From positions 1 to 27,869 of the forward strand of contig CAXKVV010000611.1 in assembly GCA_964058805.1 (NCBI GenBank): DNA of 27,869 nt, written 5' to 3'. Below, one piece after another: positions 9,400 to 19,899 of this stretch (position 1 is the first letter of the stretch; each line of letters starts with the position of its first letter). The stretch comes from Schoenoplectus triqueter (taxonomy: Eukaryota; Streptophyta; Magnoliopsida; Poales; Cyperaceae). The notes beneath the pieces were generated by a model. It did not search any database, had not been told where the DNA came from, and saw only the letters and a list, made by a program, of their open reading frames with translations. The translations under genes were made by a program, and so were the position numbers.

Positions 9400-10552
9400 T
9401 GTTAATTAATACTATTAAAATAGATTAATAATTTATTTCTTATATTTATGTAAAATTTTTAATAATTCAAAATTAGGAGTTTTTTGTCTCTAAATTATTG
9501 ATTTAAAAGCTAACAAAAAATCTTAATTTCAAAATACGATAAAATACAAAATATTATTATAATTAATTGGTTTTCTATAAAATAATTAATTTTAAAATAT
9601 TTTTAAGCCACATGGATTACTATTTTGGATGTAAAATTTAAAAGTCAACAGAAATACAAATATATCAATATTCTATATATTATCTATTGAATTTAAATTT
9701 TTCTAAAGAGTTCAATTTGCTTTGAATTTAATAGAAAAAGAATATAAAGTTCACACATTCTATTCTTTCCATATACAAGATTTTATTTCTGCTTTTTTCT
9801 ATATGCTAATTAAACATACGAGTGATTATTGTATTTCTAATATGGTACAAGTTTTCTTTCATTACATAGGTACCCAAAATAGGCATTCATTTATTTATCA
9901 TAAAATTTATGTATCCCTTATTTAGAAACTTCTTCATTTTTTTGTCTATGAGAAAATAGTTGAAAAAGAACAATTTTTTTTTTACAAAGTGTCAAAGTCA
10001 ATTTGTAAATCACGATAAATATGAAAAAAATATAGCAAGTAAATTATGATAGTGAAACTCTATGTTAAGTTTAAACCAATTCTCTGAAAAATGAAAAGTG
10101 ATTTAACATTTTTATATTATAAGGCAACTTTTTGAAAAGAAAAAAATAATTAAGCATTGTTCGTCTTTCCTAAATTGTTGATACTAATTTCTTGATAAGA
10201 TATTTAGGGATGAAATAAATTATGAGATTGAAATCTTCTATTAAGTTAAAATCTAAATAAAAATTATATGATAACTGAAATTATAAATTTTAAAAATTGA
10301 TGTTATTTTTTATCTCATTACAAAGCACATATTTTTTTCTTCCATTATTAGCCCAAAATATTATTGGGGTCAAAAGTGAAAAATCTAAAATAATTTTCAT
10401 TGGATTCAAATAGATAATAAGATAGCAATATTAATAAAAATATATCATATATTTGAAGATCCTATAAAAAAATTATAAATTTATAAATTTATAAACCACT
10501 TCTAATTACATAGCTGACTGACACCACTTGTCATTACATGCCTCCGCCACTG
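9400..10552. other. AT-rich intergenic DNA, no gene seen; a MITE-like end at its right edge
   Basis: Upstream of exon 1 on the minus strand. I find no gene. The segment TGTCATTACATGCCTCCGCC followed by ACTG, ending near 10552, closely resembles the right end of the hAT-type MITE at 11277-11598. It may be the remaining end of a related, truncated copy; a left end was not found. Confidence 0.4.
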
Positions 10553-10590
10553 TCTGACTCATCTAGAATTTTTTCAATATTCCTAAAGAA

Positions 10591-10716
10591 TTTTCATGTG
10601 AATTTTAAACCTACGAGCGATTAAGAGTTTTATATATGTCAGCGTTATTAAAAAACCGACAAAACTAATTTTTCTACAATCAATTTACAACAAAGTTTTA
10701 AAATTCCACATGAAAA
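10591..10716. repeat. Short foldback (inverted arms about 20 bp)
   Basis: TTTTCATGTGAATTTTAAAC at 10591-10610 faces GTTTTAAAATTCCACATGAAAA at 10695-10716, which is its reverse complement with two single-base gaps. The loop is about 84 bp. It could be a tiny MITE or a chance AT-rich hairpin. No clear target site duplication. Confidence 0.5.
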
Positions 10717-11268
10717 TCCAATGTAGCGGGATTGACCCTACTTGATTGAATACCACCTGACAGATTAAGGTGAGACAAACATTTAACGACAAATTGCTTT
10801 TAATGGCTGCCAAATGGTTCATGTCTTGAGACGAATCGGTTATATAGTCGCCATGTAAATTAATGTAATTAGACAAGGATCTCAACAAATTAATTCATGT
10901 GTTCACTATTATTGTAGCTTTTGTTATTATTATGTCGTCCCAACAACTATATGCAGAAAAAAAATATATTTAAAAATTCGTTTTATTGGCTTGATGATCG
11001 AAGATCAATCCTTGTCGTGCATTGAAATTTTTGTTAGAAATAGTCACGTTCACATTACGGTTAATAGTCGTTTATATTGCTGCCAAATTATTTAAACCTA
11101 ACTGATGTTCCTTGTTCTAATTGGATTTTGATGTTTTGTCGATATGATCATTTGAATTTAATATTTTCATTGAAGTGTTAATTTAGTTTTATTAGACATT
11201 CAAATTGGAGAAGTAAAAACACAATGAATCCAAAAATAAATACAATACTTTCAAAATTGTACAAATGT
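10717..11268. other. AT-rich intergenic DNA, nothing identified
   Basis: Contains a 67-codon minus-strand frame (10685-10888) without recognisable features. No element ends were seen. Confidence 0.35.
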
Positions 11269-11276
11269 GCTCATTT

Positions 11277-11598
11277 CAGGGGTGGAGCCAGATTTACAGC
11301 AAGGCGGGCAAAAAATTTTCAGGCTAAGCATAATTTTATAGTTATTTTAATTATTATGAATAATTAAATTTTAAATATTATGTATAATTGCGTATTTTTA
11401 TAGTAGAACTATAGTTTTGAAGGCTTATTTTTTTAAATATTTTCAGGGTGGATATATTTTATTAATTTCTTTTGAAATAAAAAATATTTTTGTAAATTTA
11501 TTTAAAAAACATAAAAAATATTGGTATATTTTGAAGAAAAAAAATTCTGCAGGGGGTTGACCCCCACCCCTCCTTGCCATTACATGGCTTCACCTCTG
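11277..11598. mobile_element. hAT-type MITE with 8-bp target site duplication
   Basis: A 322-bp non-coding element. The left end CAGGGGTGGAGCCAGA and the right end (read inverted) CAGAGGTGAAGCCATG resemble the CAGGGGCGGAGCC termini common to plant hAT-family MITEs. It is flanked by GCTCATTT (11269-11276) and GCTCATAT (11599-11606), an 8-bp duplication with one mismatch, which is the hAT length. The interior is AT-rich, apart from a GGGGGTTGACCCCCACCCC stretch near the right end. It has no coding capacity, so it would have moved with a transposase supplied in trans. Confidence 0.8.
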
Positions 11599-11606
11599 GC
11601 TCATAT

Positions 11607-12275
11607 TGAGAATGTTACTCTTTACTAATCACACAAAAATATTTGGAATCTCATTAACTGGCAACTTATCTCAAGTGCATTCATTTTTTCAGAAGGACAA
11701 AAACCAATTTTCCTTTCATGAATTATTTTGGCAAAAAAGCTATATATTAAATATCATCAACAATAATGTCAATATATGATGAATAATCAAAATCAAGAAA
11801 AATCTGATTTTTTTTAATTAAATGCTATTTATCCTGGTCAATTTTATCGTGGTTTTGGCAAAGTTTGAACGGGTAATTAATTACTTGATGAGTTAATTCA
11901 ATTTTATTTATGCACATATTTTATATGACATATATAGGAGTCAAACTCTTCAAATCACTCATTGTATTTATATGCATTAAAGTTATAAGCTGTATCTTTC
12001 GTACGAAAAATAATAACTAATTATATTAAGCTACACATGATTCTCGACTTATGCAGAAATTAAAAAATCGGACATATGTATTAGAGAAGATTTAGTAAGA
12101 GCTCGTTGAGTCTTAAAAATAATTGAGATTTTTATCTATGATCTGATTGATGAATAGACTAGGAAAAATAAAAAAAACAACGTTTTATTACCATATAACT
12201 GCTCTCCTCAATTTTTATAATAAATGACCAAATATAATACCTCACGAAATACACTTGTTTTCGCTGACTCCAAAT
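11607..12275. other. AT-rich intergenic DNA, nothing identified
   Basis: I see no coding segment, RNA gene or element boundary here on either strand. Confidence 0.35.
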
Positions 12276-12708
12276 TAGGGGTGTCAATGGGTCAGGTCAG
12301 GTCGGATTTGGGTCGGATCATATTATTTTATTATTTTTCTTGATCCGATCCGATTAAATTCGGGTCAAAATTTTTTGACCCATACATGACCCGACGGGTC
12401 ATGGGTCGACCCGACCTGATCCGTATAAAATAATTAAATATTTATAAATTATTTTTATATAAGTTTAAGTAATAAAATATTAATTAATTTATAATTAATC
12501 TTAATTAGTGTATATTTAAGCTATAGTTAGTACTAAATCACAAAATTATTTAAAAAAATATAATTAATCGGGTCGGGTCGGGTTGACCCGAATCTAACCC
12601 GATCCGATTCGGATGAAAAAAATTAAACTAATATCCGAACCATTTATTTTTAGATCATGTTAGATCGAATTGGTTAACCCATCAAATCGGGTCAATAATT
12701 TACACCGC
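12276..12708. mobile_element. 'ggggtgtcaa' family element, GGGTC-rich copy
   Basis: It begins TAGGGGTGTCAATGGGTC and ends with GGGTCAATAATTTACACC, a degraded inverted version of the start. Both shoulders are built of GGGTC/GACCC and GATCCG words, including CGGGTCGGGTCGGGTTGACC-like runs, around an AT-rich core. Related sequences are common in plant intergenic DNA. Its core shares ordered words (AATATTTATAAATTATTT, AAGTAATAAAATATTAATTA) with the inverse of the copy at 15411-15806. Confidence 0.55.
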
Positions 12709-13420
12709 AAATACAAGGATATATATTATATGACATGACATGACCCGTCTCTTTGTCAATAACCCCAACCCATTTATTGTTCTGAAAACTACCAAAAAAA
12801 AAATATAAACCATCTTTTTCAATCCTATTTATTACCATTGTGCTACCCGAAATAGATCACCGTAGCAACTAACTATAACCATTCAATAACGAATAAAAAT
12901 ATGTGTCAACTTTTCGAATAATTCCACACGCACGCTCAATCGTTGCCCATGCGAATTTTACATGATGGCATGATGCAATGTCTGATAAAAAAGACAAAAC
13001 AATTAATATCAAAGTACCGAGACAGACCACAGTTATTTGGAGTTTTCAGCTACCTGTCCTCCACCATTTTTAATCGTTTTTTGTTTTTATAATATCTGAA
13101 AAATATCAATTTTCCAGCAGAGCAGAGCACTATCGGGAAATTCGAAATTTCAAATCTTATAATTTTGCATTCAAATATAGTTATTCTGGTATTTAAATTT
13201 TAATGATAGATAATATATGCATCCCAAAATAATTAAATTTTAAGTTTTAAGTTTTGAACATATTAAAATATTATAAAAGATTAAAATATTTATAACACCA
13301 TTTTCAAATATCACACCTCATACCAGTAAGTTTTGAGTTAAGAGTCCTTTTCTTGTTAGTGTGTATGATGTAATAGCCAATAGTTTATGATTGTATTTTT
13401 ATTTAGTTCGGGTAAAGTAA
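12709..13420. other. AT-rich intergenic DNA, nothing identified
   Basis: No gene or element end that I can support. It ends in a (TA)n tract of about 30 bp (13420-13449) that adjoins the next foldback. Confidence 0.35.
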
Positions 13421-13422
13421 TG

Positions 13423-13452
<30 letters not shown>

Positions 13453-13454
<2 letters not shown>

Positions 13455-13837
13455 TAAAAATACCGTGAGTTTAACTAAAAAAATATATATCAAATCATTT
13501 CTAAATTTTAATTTATCATGCTCATTAAATTCTTTATATAAAAATATTGTGAGATGCAAAAATTTGAAGTGTTTTGAGCTTTTTAAGTCATGGTTTTTGA
13601 TTTTTGAAAATGAGCTCTAATAATAATAATAATATATTCAATCTTTCGACATCATTTTTAAAAATTAAAAACGGTGAGTTAAAAAGCTCAAAACGCTCTA
13701 AATTTTTGCATCCCATAAGATTTTCATATAAAGAATTTAATGAGTATGATAAATTAAAATTTGGAGATGATTTGATATATTTTTTGAGTTAAGTTCACGG
13801 AAGGCATCTGTGAGGTTAAGCTCACGGTATCTTTACT
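13453..13837. mobile_element. Foldback MITE bounded by TA/GA microsatellite
   Basis: A 385-bp inverted repeat. The left end AGTAAAAATACCGTGAG pairs with the right end (inverted) AGTAAAGATACCGTGAG. The pairing extends far inwards through ATATATCAAATCAT, AAATTTTAATTTATCAT and GAGCTTTTTAA, with a short TAA-rich centre near 13620. The right arm carries an extra piece of about 27 bp (TTCACGGAAGGCATCTGTG, then AGGTTAAG) beside CTCACGG, which looks like a local duplication of the terminal sequence; the fragment at 22096-22138 lacks it. Flanks are (TA)n on the left and (CT)n(TA)n on the right, so the true target duplication cannot be read. No coding capacity. Confidence 0.75.
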
Positions 13838-14186
13838 CTCTCTCTCTATATATATGATATATTTCATTTTGTTTCGTCAGCTTTTATTATTTATAAGACT
13901 TTGAAGTTGAGATTAAATCCGAAATTTTGTATTTAAATATAATGATTGCACTAAATATCTCTAATATTGATAGATTAGCGAGGAATACTAATAATAACCC
14001 AAATAGATTGGTGCGTAGATTAAATAATGGTTATGTTTCATACATTATTTAATAAGTGTTATCATTTTTAATTACATGTTACAACAACAACAACACAATT
14101 TTTTCATCCCAAATAAATTGAAATATGCTAGAAATAAAATTCAATCTGAAAACATAGAGATAAGAGATCTCAAATATAAAAAAAAT

Positions 14187-14283
14187 GATGATAGTAATAA
14201 TGACAGTGATAGTGATGATAATAATAATGATAATAATGCGAATGATAATGATGATGATAATAATAATGATAACAATAATAAAG
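14187..14283. repeat. (GAT/AAT)n trinucleotide microsatellite
   Basis: An imperfect run of AAT, GAT and GAC triplets. It creates Asn/Asp-only open frames that are not genes. Confidence 0.85.
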
Positions 14284-14284
14284 T

Positions 14285-14562
14285 ATGAGTTGCCACCAAT
14301 TCATACTTTAATTTATATTTTAAAACTCATATTTGATATCCAAACTATGAATTTTGTTAACAAAATGAATGTATATAGCTAAAATGACTGAATAATTTTT
14401 TATATATCTATTTTGTTAACATTTAATGATCTAGTATAATATGACATAAAAAAAAAGATGAAATTCTAAGAGCATACATTTGTCATAAAAATTAAAAAAA
14501 CCAACGTTTGAATTTAAAATTTAAAATATAAATTCAAGTATAAACTAGTGACATCATATAGA
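14285..14562. repeat. Foldback element, copy 1 of an AT-rich pair
   Basis: The left arm GCCACCAATTCATACTTTAA plus TTTATATTTTAAA faces, inverted, GTCACTAGTTTATACTTGAA plus TTTATATTTTAAA near 14520-14555. A related left arm (TCACCAATTCATTTTTTAA) recurs at about 14858. The AT bias makes exact limits uncertain. Confidence 0.45.
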
Positions 14563-14849
14563 ACACAAAATATGATGACATCAGAATCCTCCTTTATAGT
14601 TACTAATAAAAAACCACAATAATTATTACTCCTTTTCAGGAGTAGTTAATCAGAATGAAGTAGGACTCCTTCTAGCAACTCAATAGAGAGACTAACTCCA
14701 ATCTTCTGGTGTTGCTTACTAAATAATTCAAAAAAACAAATAATTTATATTGAGCTATATGATCTCCATCATTAGTATATTTTACATTAGCAAATTATTG
14801 TCTACAAGATAATGGATAAGAGGAGGGTTTCAATATCACAAATTTTGTG

Positions 14850-15200
14850 TGCCACAAAATATCACCAATTCATTTTTTAATTTATATTTTAAAATTTTAA
14901 ATCCATACAATTATGATATATGCTCCTAAAATTTTATGATTTTTAGAGTTCATTTGATATTAGATTAAAAAAACAAAATAAATGCATAAAAAATAGTCGA
15001 TCATAATTAACTAGATTCATTCATTTTATTCTTATTTGATCCAGTATCAGATGAACTCAAAAAATTATGAATTTTTAGGAGCATACATATATCATAAAAA
15101 TAAAAAAGATCAATTGTTTGAATTTGAAATTTGAGTTTTAAATTTTAAAATATTAAATTTTCTGAATTTTTAAATCCAAATTTTTTACACGACTTTTTAT
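14850..15200. repeat. Foldback element, copy 2 of an AT-rich pair
   Basis: The left arm contains ATGATATATGCTCCTAAAAT and GAGTTCATTTGATATTAGAT. The right arm, inverted, contains ATGATATATGTATGCTCCTA and GAGTTCATCTGATACTGGAT. The arms pair around a centre near 15000. GAGCATACATTTGTCATAAA in copy 1 matches GAGCATACATATATCATAAA here, which links the two. Confidence 0.5.
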
Positions 15201-15410
15201 GTGCCAAAAAAGTTCCACATTATCATAAGAGAGGCGCTTATTTATTTATTTTTAATTTATGAATGGACAATAGTTCCAAGCCCTTTCTGAGTACATTTTT
15301 TAATTATGTTCTGCCGTATAATTCTGACTCGTAGTTTTGGCGACCGCAATCCACGAGCATAATTTTAATTCTGTGAAAGAAAATTTACTTTCACGACCAT
15401 GTTACATAAG

Positions 15411-15806
15411 TAGGATGTCAAAATTTGATCGGACCGAAACGATTTAAAAAAACATAAGTCAAAACAAATCAAATTTTTTTATTCGTGGATCAGAAATTTG
15501 TCAACTTGACCCGTTTTACTATGTTTATGAATTTATTTTGTAATTTATCATTCATTAAATTTTATATATACTAATTGAGATTAATTATATATTAATTAAT
15601 ATTAAATTACTTAAATATATATAAATAATTTATAAATATTTAATTATTTTATTCGAATAGGATCGGATTGCGACCTGTTCAGATTGGATCGGATCAAATA
15701 AATATTAACTAAATTTTAAACTAATCAGATCAGATCGATTCAAAAAATAAAATAAAATAATAATGATACGATACAAACCCTTCCCGACCTCGATTCATTG
15801 ACACTA
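15411..15806. mobile_element. 'ggggtgtcaa' family element, diverged inverse copy
   Basis: The ends TAGGATGTCAAAATTTGATC and CGATTCATTGACACTA are degraded inverted versions of each other. The shoulders contain GGATCGGA and GATCAGATCGATTC words. Read in reverse, the AT-rich core follows that of the 12276-12708 copy, so the two share a source but lie in opposite orientation. Confidence 0.5.
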
Positions 15807-16035
15807 CTATCATTAAATTATAACATTAATAATTCCATGTATTGAACAACCTATCTGGTTATCGCATTTAATTTGTCACATCGTAATATGTTCTATTCTA
15901 ATGTCAAGTCGCCATTGCAATATTATTACTTGTAGTGACATGCCGATGAATTACGAAATAAAATATGGTGAGAGTTTTAACTCATCTTACACATATAATA
16001 TTGCATATATTTGACCGTGTGAGCCACCAGATTTT

Positions 16036-16114
16036 CGGATTTCAAAAAAAAAAAAAAACTAGGCACAGGGAATAAGAGGGTTCCTAGACAAATAAAATTT
16101 TGTATTATATTATA

Positions 16115-16156
<42 letters not shown>

Positions 16157-16248
16157 TTAAATAAAACTTTGGGTGCGCCGTTACTGCAAGGCTAGGCCCT
16201 GAGTGCGGGGCTGTCAACCCTGTGCCTAATTATTTTTTTTTGAAATCT
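16036..16248. mobile_element. Small TIR element with central (TA)n
   Basis: GATTTCAAAAAAAA...CTAGGCACAGGG on the left (16038-16069) pairs with CCCTGTGCCTAA...TTTTTTTTGAAATC on the right (16218-16247). Between them lie a long (TA)n tract (about 16118-16150) and a GC-rich segment on the right side only (GGGTGCGCCGTTACTGCAAG, GGCTAGGCCCTGAGTGCGGG). No coding capacity and no target duplication was identified. Confidence 0.55.
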
Positions 16249-16249
16249 A

Positions 16250-17467
16250 ACTATCAGTGCGGACTTAACAAGTTCGAGAGAAATATATTTTAAATTTCAG
16301 TTTTTTTAGTTTTATATTATAATAATACTATTTAAAAAAAATCGAAGTGAAAACGGATTGGATATGGTGACCGAGACGAAAAAATTCTAAAGATGGGATA
16401 AAAAATATTTTCAATGCATTCATAGTTATTTAATAAATTAAATAAAAATTAAGTGTATAATCAATTCAAAATAAACAAATTAAATCTATAAATTTCTTTT
16501 AATTAAGATCTAGAAATACGAAAATAGTACAAAAATCCTCATATGTACATAGTTCTTCATCACTTGACAATTATTATGTCAACAAAAATATTCTTAATAT
16601 CAATAACTAAAATATTTTTAATATAATTATTTGACATTTTTTAAAAAGTGAAATTTTTTATTTAAAAAGTATTTCAAAAACTCAAAGAGGAAAAACTACA
16701 GAACCTACAACTCTCTCATCTGGTACCCTCGTGCAAACACACATTAAAGACCCAAATCCAAACACAAACAAAACCCAACTCACTTACCCAAATCTGCTCG
16801 AAATATTTACATTATATACGATATTATTATGCTATTAAATGTATGATGTTAATTACTATAAGAGCTTTCAAGTATTATTACCCCATCAAATGTATACCAT
16901 GAAACGCCACAATACTATGAAATGTATAATTATATTATAATAAAAAAGAAGATAATACTAAATGGTAAAATATCATTAAAATTTCATCGTAGTTTTAAAA
17001 CTTGAAAGATATTTTCTACACCATTTGGTGGTGGGTGAGGGGATCACTCCTGCGGACCCCCAACCCCCCATGTCTATATATTGGTTGAGTGCGAGTACAA
17101 GTTGAATTCATTAAATTTAGTTTATTATAAAATAATTTTATATGTTGCTATTATTTAGAAAAAAAACTATAAATATTATAAGACTTAAATTTATAAGACA
17201 TATTTTATAAAATACATCTTATTATGTTCGAAATGTCAGTCTAGATTTCCCTATGTAAGATCTTGTAGGGCATTATTATTTTTTATCTTCAGAGTTTTCT
17301 TTAACTTTTTCCCCTCAAATTGCGTAGTTTGACTTCTTTTTATACATACAACATTTATGAAGTACATCCGCATTTGATTTTCAGGTACGTACAGATCAGA
17401 TGTGTTATTTGGTCCCATTTACGGACTCTATCTTCTTGGGAAACGACATTTACATTTACTCATAGAA
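16250..17467. other. AT-rich intergenic DNA with one short GC-rich patch
   Basis: No gene supported; the 65-codon frame at 17320-17517 runs into the next MITE. A GC-rich patch at about 17022-17072 (GGTGGTGGGTGAGGGGATCA, ACCCCCAACCCCCC) resembles the interior of hAT-type MITEs but has no visible ends. Confidence 0.35.
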
Positions 17468-17476
17468 AACATATAA

Positions 17477-17921
17477 GGGAAGGGATCATTGATAATGATA
17501 ATGAGTTATCTTCATAATTTTAATAATAAATTTTTAAAGAAATATAAAAAAATTTAAAAACAAAAAATTATCAATGAATTTTTATAATAAATAGAAAATA
17601 ATTCTTAAAAATATAAAAATATAAATATGTTATTTTATTTATAGATTGATAATGATTTAAAATTCATACAATTCTATTATCGTTTGATAGTTCATTAAAG
17701 ACCATCAAAATATTAAGTAAATTTATAGCAGTTTCAATTTAACAGTCTTTGATGACTATCAAACGATAATAAAATTATATGAAATTTGAACCATCATCAA
17801 TTTATAAATAGAAGAACATATTTATAAGTTTTTTTTTTCTATTTTTAAGAACTTTTTCATATTTATTTCAAAATTCATAGTCAAAATTGTCAAAATAGCT
17901 ATTATCAAGTGATTCCTTCCC
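17477..17921. mobile_element. Mutator-like foldback MITE with 9-bp target site duplication
   Basis: A 445-bp element whose two halves pair along most of their length. The ends are GGGAAGGGATCATTGATAAT and, inverted, GGGAAGGAATCACTTGATAA. The inner arms pair through ATTATCGTTTGATAGT (about 17678-17693) and its complement ACTATCAAACGATAAT (about 17754-17769). It is flanked by AACATATAA (17468-17476) and AACATATGA (17922-17930), a 9-bp duplication with one mismatch. Long terminal inverted repeats with a 9-bp duplication are typical of Mutator-like elements. No coding capacity. Confidence 0.8.
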
Positions 17922-17930
17922 AACATATGA

Positions 17931-18770
17931 ACGTTGGAAATATTTTTACTCTTTACAAATAAAATAAATATTTGTTTATTGCTAAATACTGTGAGGGGTG
18001 TAATTAAATTTTTGTTCCTTAATTATACACTAGACCTGAGAATTAGTGGCAAAAAATGATGTCCTCAGAGGTTACAAATTCGAAATTCAAACACAAAGTT
18101 CTTTATAAATATTTAGAAAATTAAAGTAGTTCACTCTAATTTTCTTTTATAAAAAGATAAAATATGTACTAGACTCCGTGTTAAAAATTCCTTTTATGTC
18201 CATATGAGATGTACGGAGGAATATTTATTCATCTTCGCTTGACGTGCCTTTTGGTTTTCATCTACAAATACAATGTTCTTAGCTCATGGACCACACCAAA
18301 TCATTTTCATACATTGGTTGCTGCATCTATGAAACGACAGATCTTAATTATCACTATGCTAAAATTTCTAGTCATGTGTGAATAAAGGTCATTACGTCAA
18401 AGATCCTAATTACTAGATAATATACTGTTTTCTTTTTTCTTTGTCCAAAATAATGGGTTCGTGCCGGTGCCACTGCCAGCTGCTTTGAGTTAGGATTAAT
18501 TAGTGATGAAATTCAACTATATATGATCCAGAACTGGTTTGCTATCGTTGCTATTTAAGAGGAATAGCAGCAGAGATAAATTTTAAAGCAATACCAAATT
18601 AAAGTAACAGGATCGACTTGTTGAGCATTTTTGTCATTTTATACCAACTAGGTCTATTTTTATGAGTTCGCTTCGAAAATAGCATGAATAAAAAATTTAA
18701 AATTTAAAATATGTAAATAATAATAATTTTGTTTTGTTTTAGGTCCTTTTTATATTAGAAGTTGAATCCA
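17931..18770. other. AT-rich intergenic DNA, nothing identified
   Basis: No coding segment or repeat boundary that I can support on either strand. Confidence 0.35.
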
Positions 18771-18886
18771 TCACTCAATTCTTTTAAGGTGTCAATATCT
18801 CCCTTCCGGTGTTCATTGAGATTTGAACTAGCGACTTTAGCGGTTAGCGGTGATGTCACTAATCATATGTACTGGACATCACGTTC

Positions 18887-18953
<67 letters not shown>

Positions 18954-18988
18954 TATTTATTTTTATTATTATTATTATTATTATTATT
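18887..18988. repeat. Inverted microsatellite (AAT)n-(ATT)n
   Basis: About twelve AAT triplets run directly into some twenty ATT triplets, with a short ATTT interruption near 18951-18964. The two halves are complementary and can form a long hairpin. An apparent poly-isoleucine frame across it is an artefact. Confidence 0.9.
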
Positions 18989-18989
18989 G

Positions 18990-19575
18990 TAACTAGAAAG
19001 ATAGGCGGGTTTTTAGTTTTCGGAGCATGCAACATCATTCGTTTTCTCAACCGTTAGATCTATTCTTTGTTAATTAATAGTTCGAAGATTGGATTTATTT
19101 ACTAATTTTTCTTTGTCATATATAATTCAAAAGCTATCAAATCTAATCAATAACAAGACACAAACAATTAATATGGTTGTACCATTTATTGGAGGAAACT
19201 TAATGTTTATAAGACTAATATTTGATAATATTACTAAATTATTTTTTAATTCAGCCTTTCTAAAGTGTATTTCTTTTTTCCAAGATGAAGTCCAGAGAGC
19301 AACCCTAATTTATATAAAAGATTGCACTTTGATATCATATCTATTCTTCCACATGTCAAAAAGTATCATATGGAATGTTCTAACATATCAAAGTACATGC
19401 ATTTTAATATCAAATTTATATTTTTAAATAAATTTGTGAGTTTTATAATTTATTCCTGAGGATAATATGATATTTTGGTTTTAACTAGAAATATATAATG
19501 TTGAAGTTTCAGAACATGAAATTTTTTTGATGGAATTTAATCCTATCTCCAAGGTCATTTTAGAAAATCAAAATC
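18990..19575. other. AT-rich intergenic DNA, nothing identified
   Basis: A 112-codon plus-strand frame (19089-19427) is present, but it has Ile/Phe/Asn-rich composition and no recognisable domain, so I do not call it a gene. Confidence 0.35.
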
Positions 19576-19592
19576 TTGAGTGGAACCGTTAC

Positions 19593-19813
19593 CTTATTCC
19601 ATGATCAACATTACTTGAACTTAAATTTGATCGAGTTGCCGTGCAAGCCTTCTCTACTTGAATCTTTCTTCTCTTCTCTCGATGTTGCGTACACAATAAG
19701 GGATATGAAATCTTCGAAGAAAACAAGTTCCTTGTTGCTGGTTCTCTACCGTTGCAAAATCCAATGCAAGGTTGAGCGATGATTTCTCTCAACTTCCCTT
19801 CTTTTCTTTTATA
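19593..19813 (-). other. Exon-like island with TATA-like box and splice donor
   Basis: On the minus strand, TATAAAAG (19813-19806) is followed by about 200 bp of less AT-rich sequence with a continuous frame: IAQPCIGFCNGREPATR, NLFSSKISYPLLCTQH, KRRKIQVEKACTATRSN and SSSNVDHGI. It ends in AATAAG followed by a donor-like GTAACGG (GT at 19592-19591). There is no in-frame ATG, so it could be a transcribed leader, a broken first exon or a transposon piece. The Ser/Arg/Cys-rich reading somewhat resembles an organelle-targeting presequence, but no family is recognised. A plus-strand frame (19576-19782) overlaps it and is equally unrecognised. Confidence 0.3.
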
Positions 19814-19899
19814 TTTTCTTTTTTGTATTTTCTTTAGAAGAATAGTCTATTCAGATCTTGCCCCTTGATGGCCAGGAGCCATTTAAGAGGAGGTGATAA

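Noticed and set aside
14076..14382. Asn/Asp-rich and Met/Ile-rich frames
   Set aside because: They are products of the (GAT/AAT)n microsatellite.
18762..18992. Frame ending in poly-isoleucine/leucine
   Set aside because: It is created by the (AAT)n-(ATT)n hairpin.
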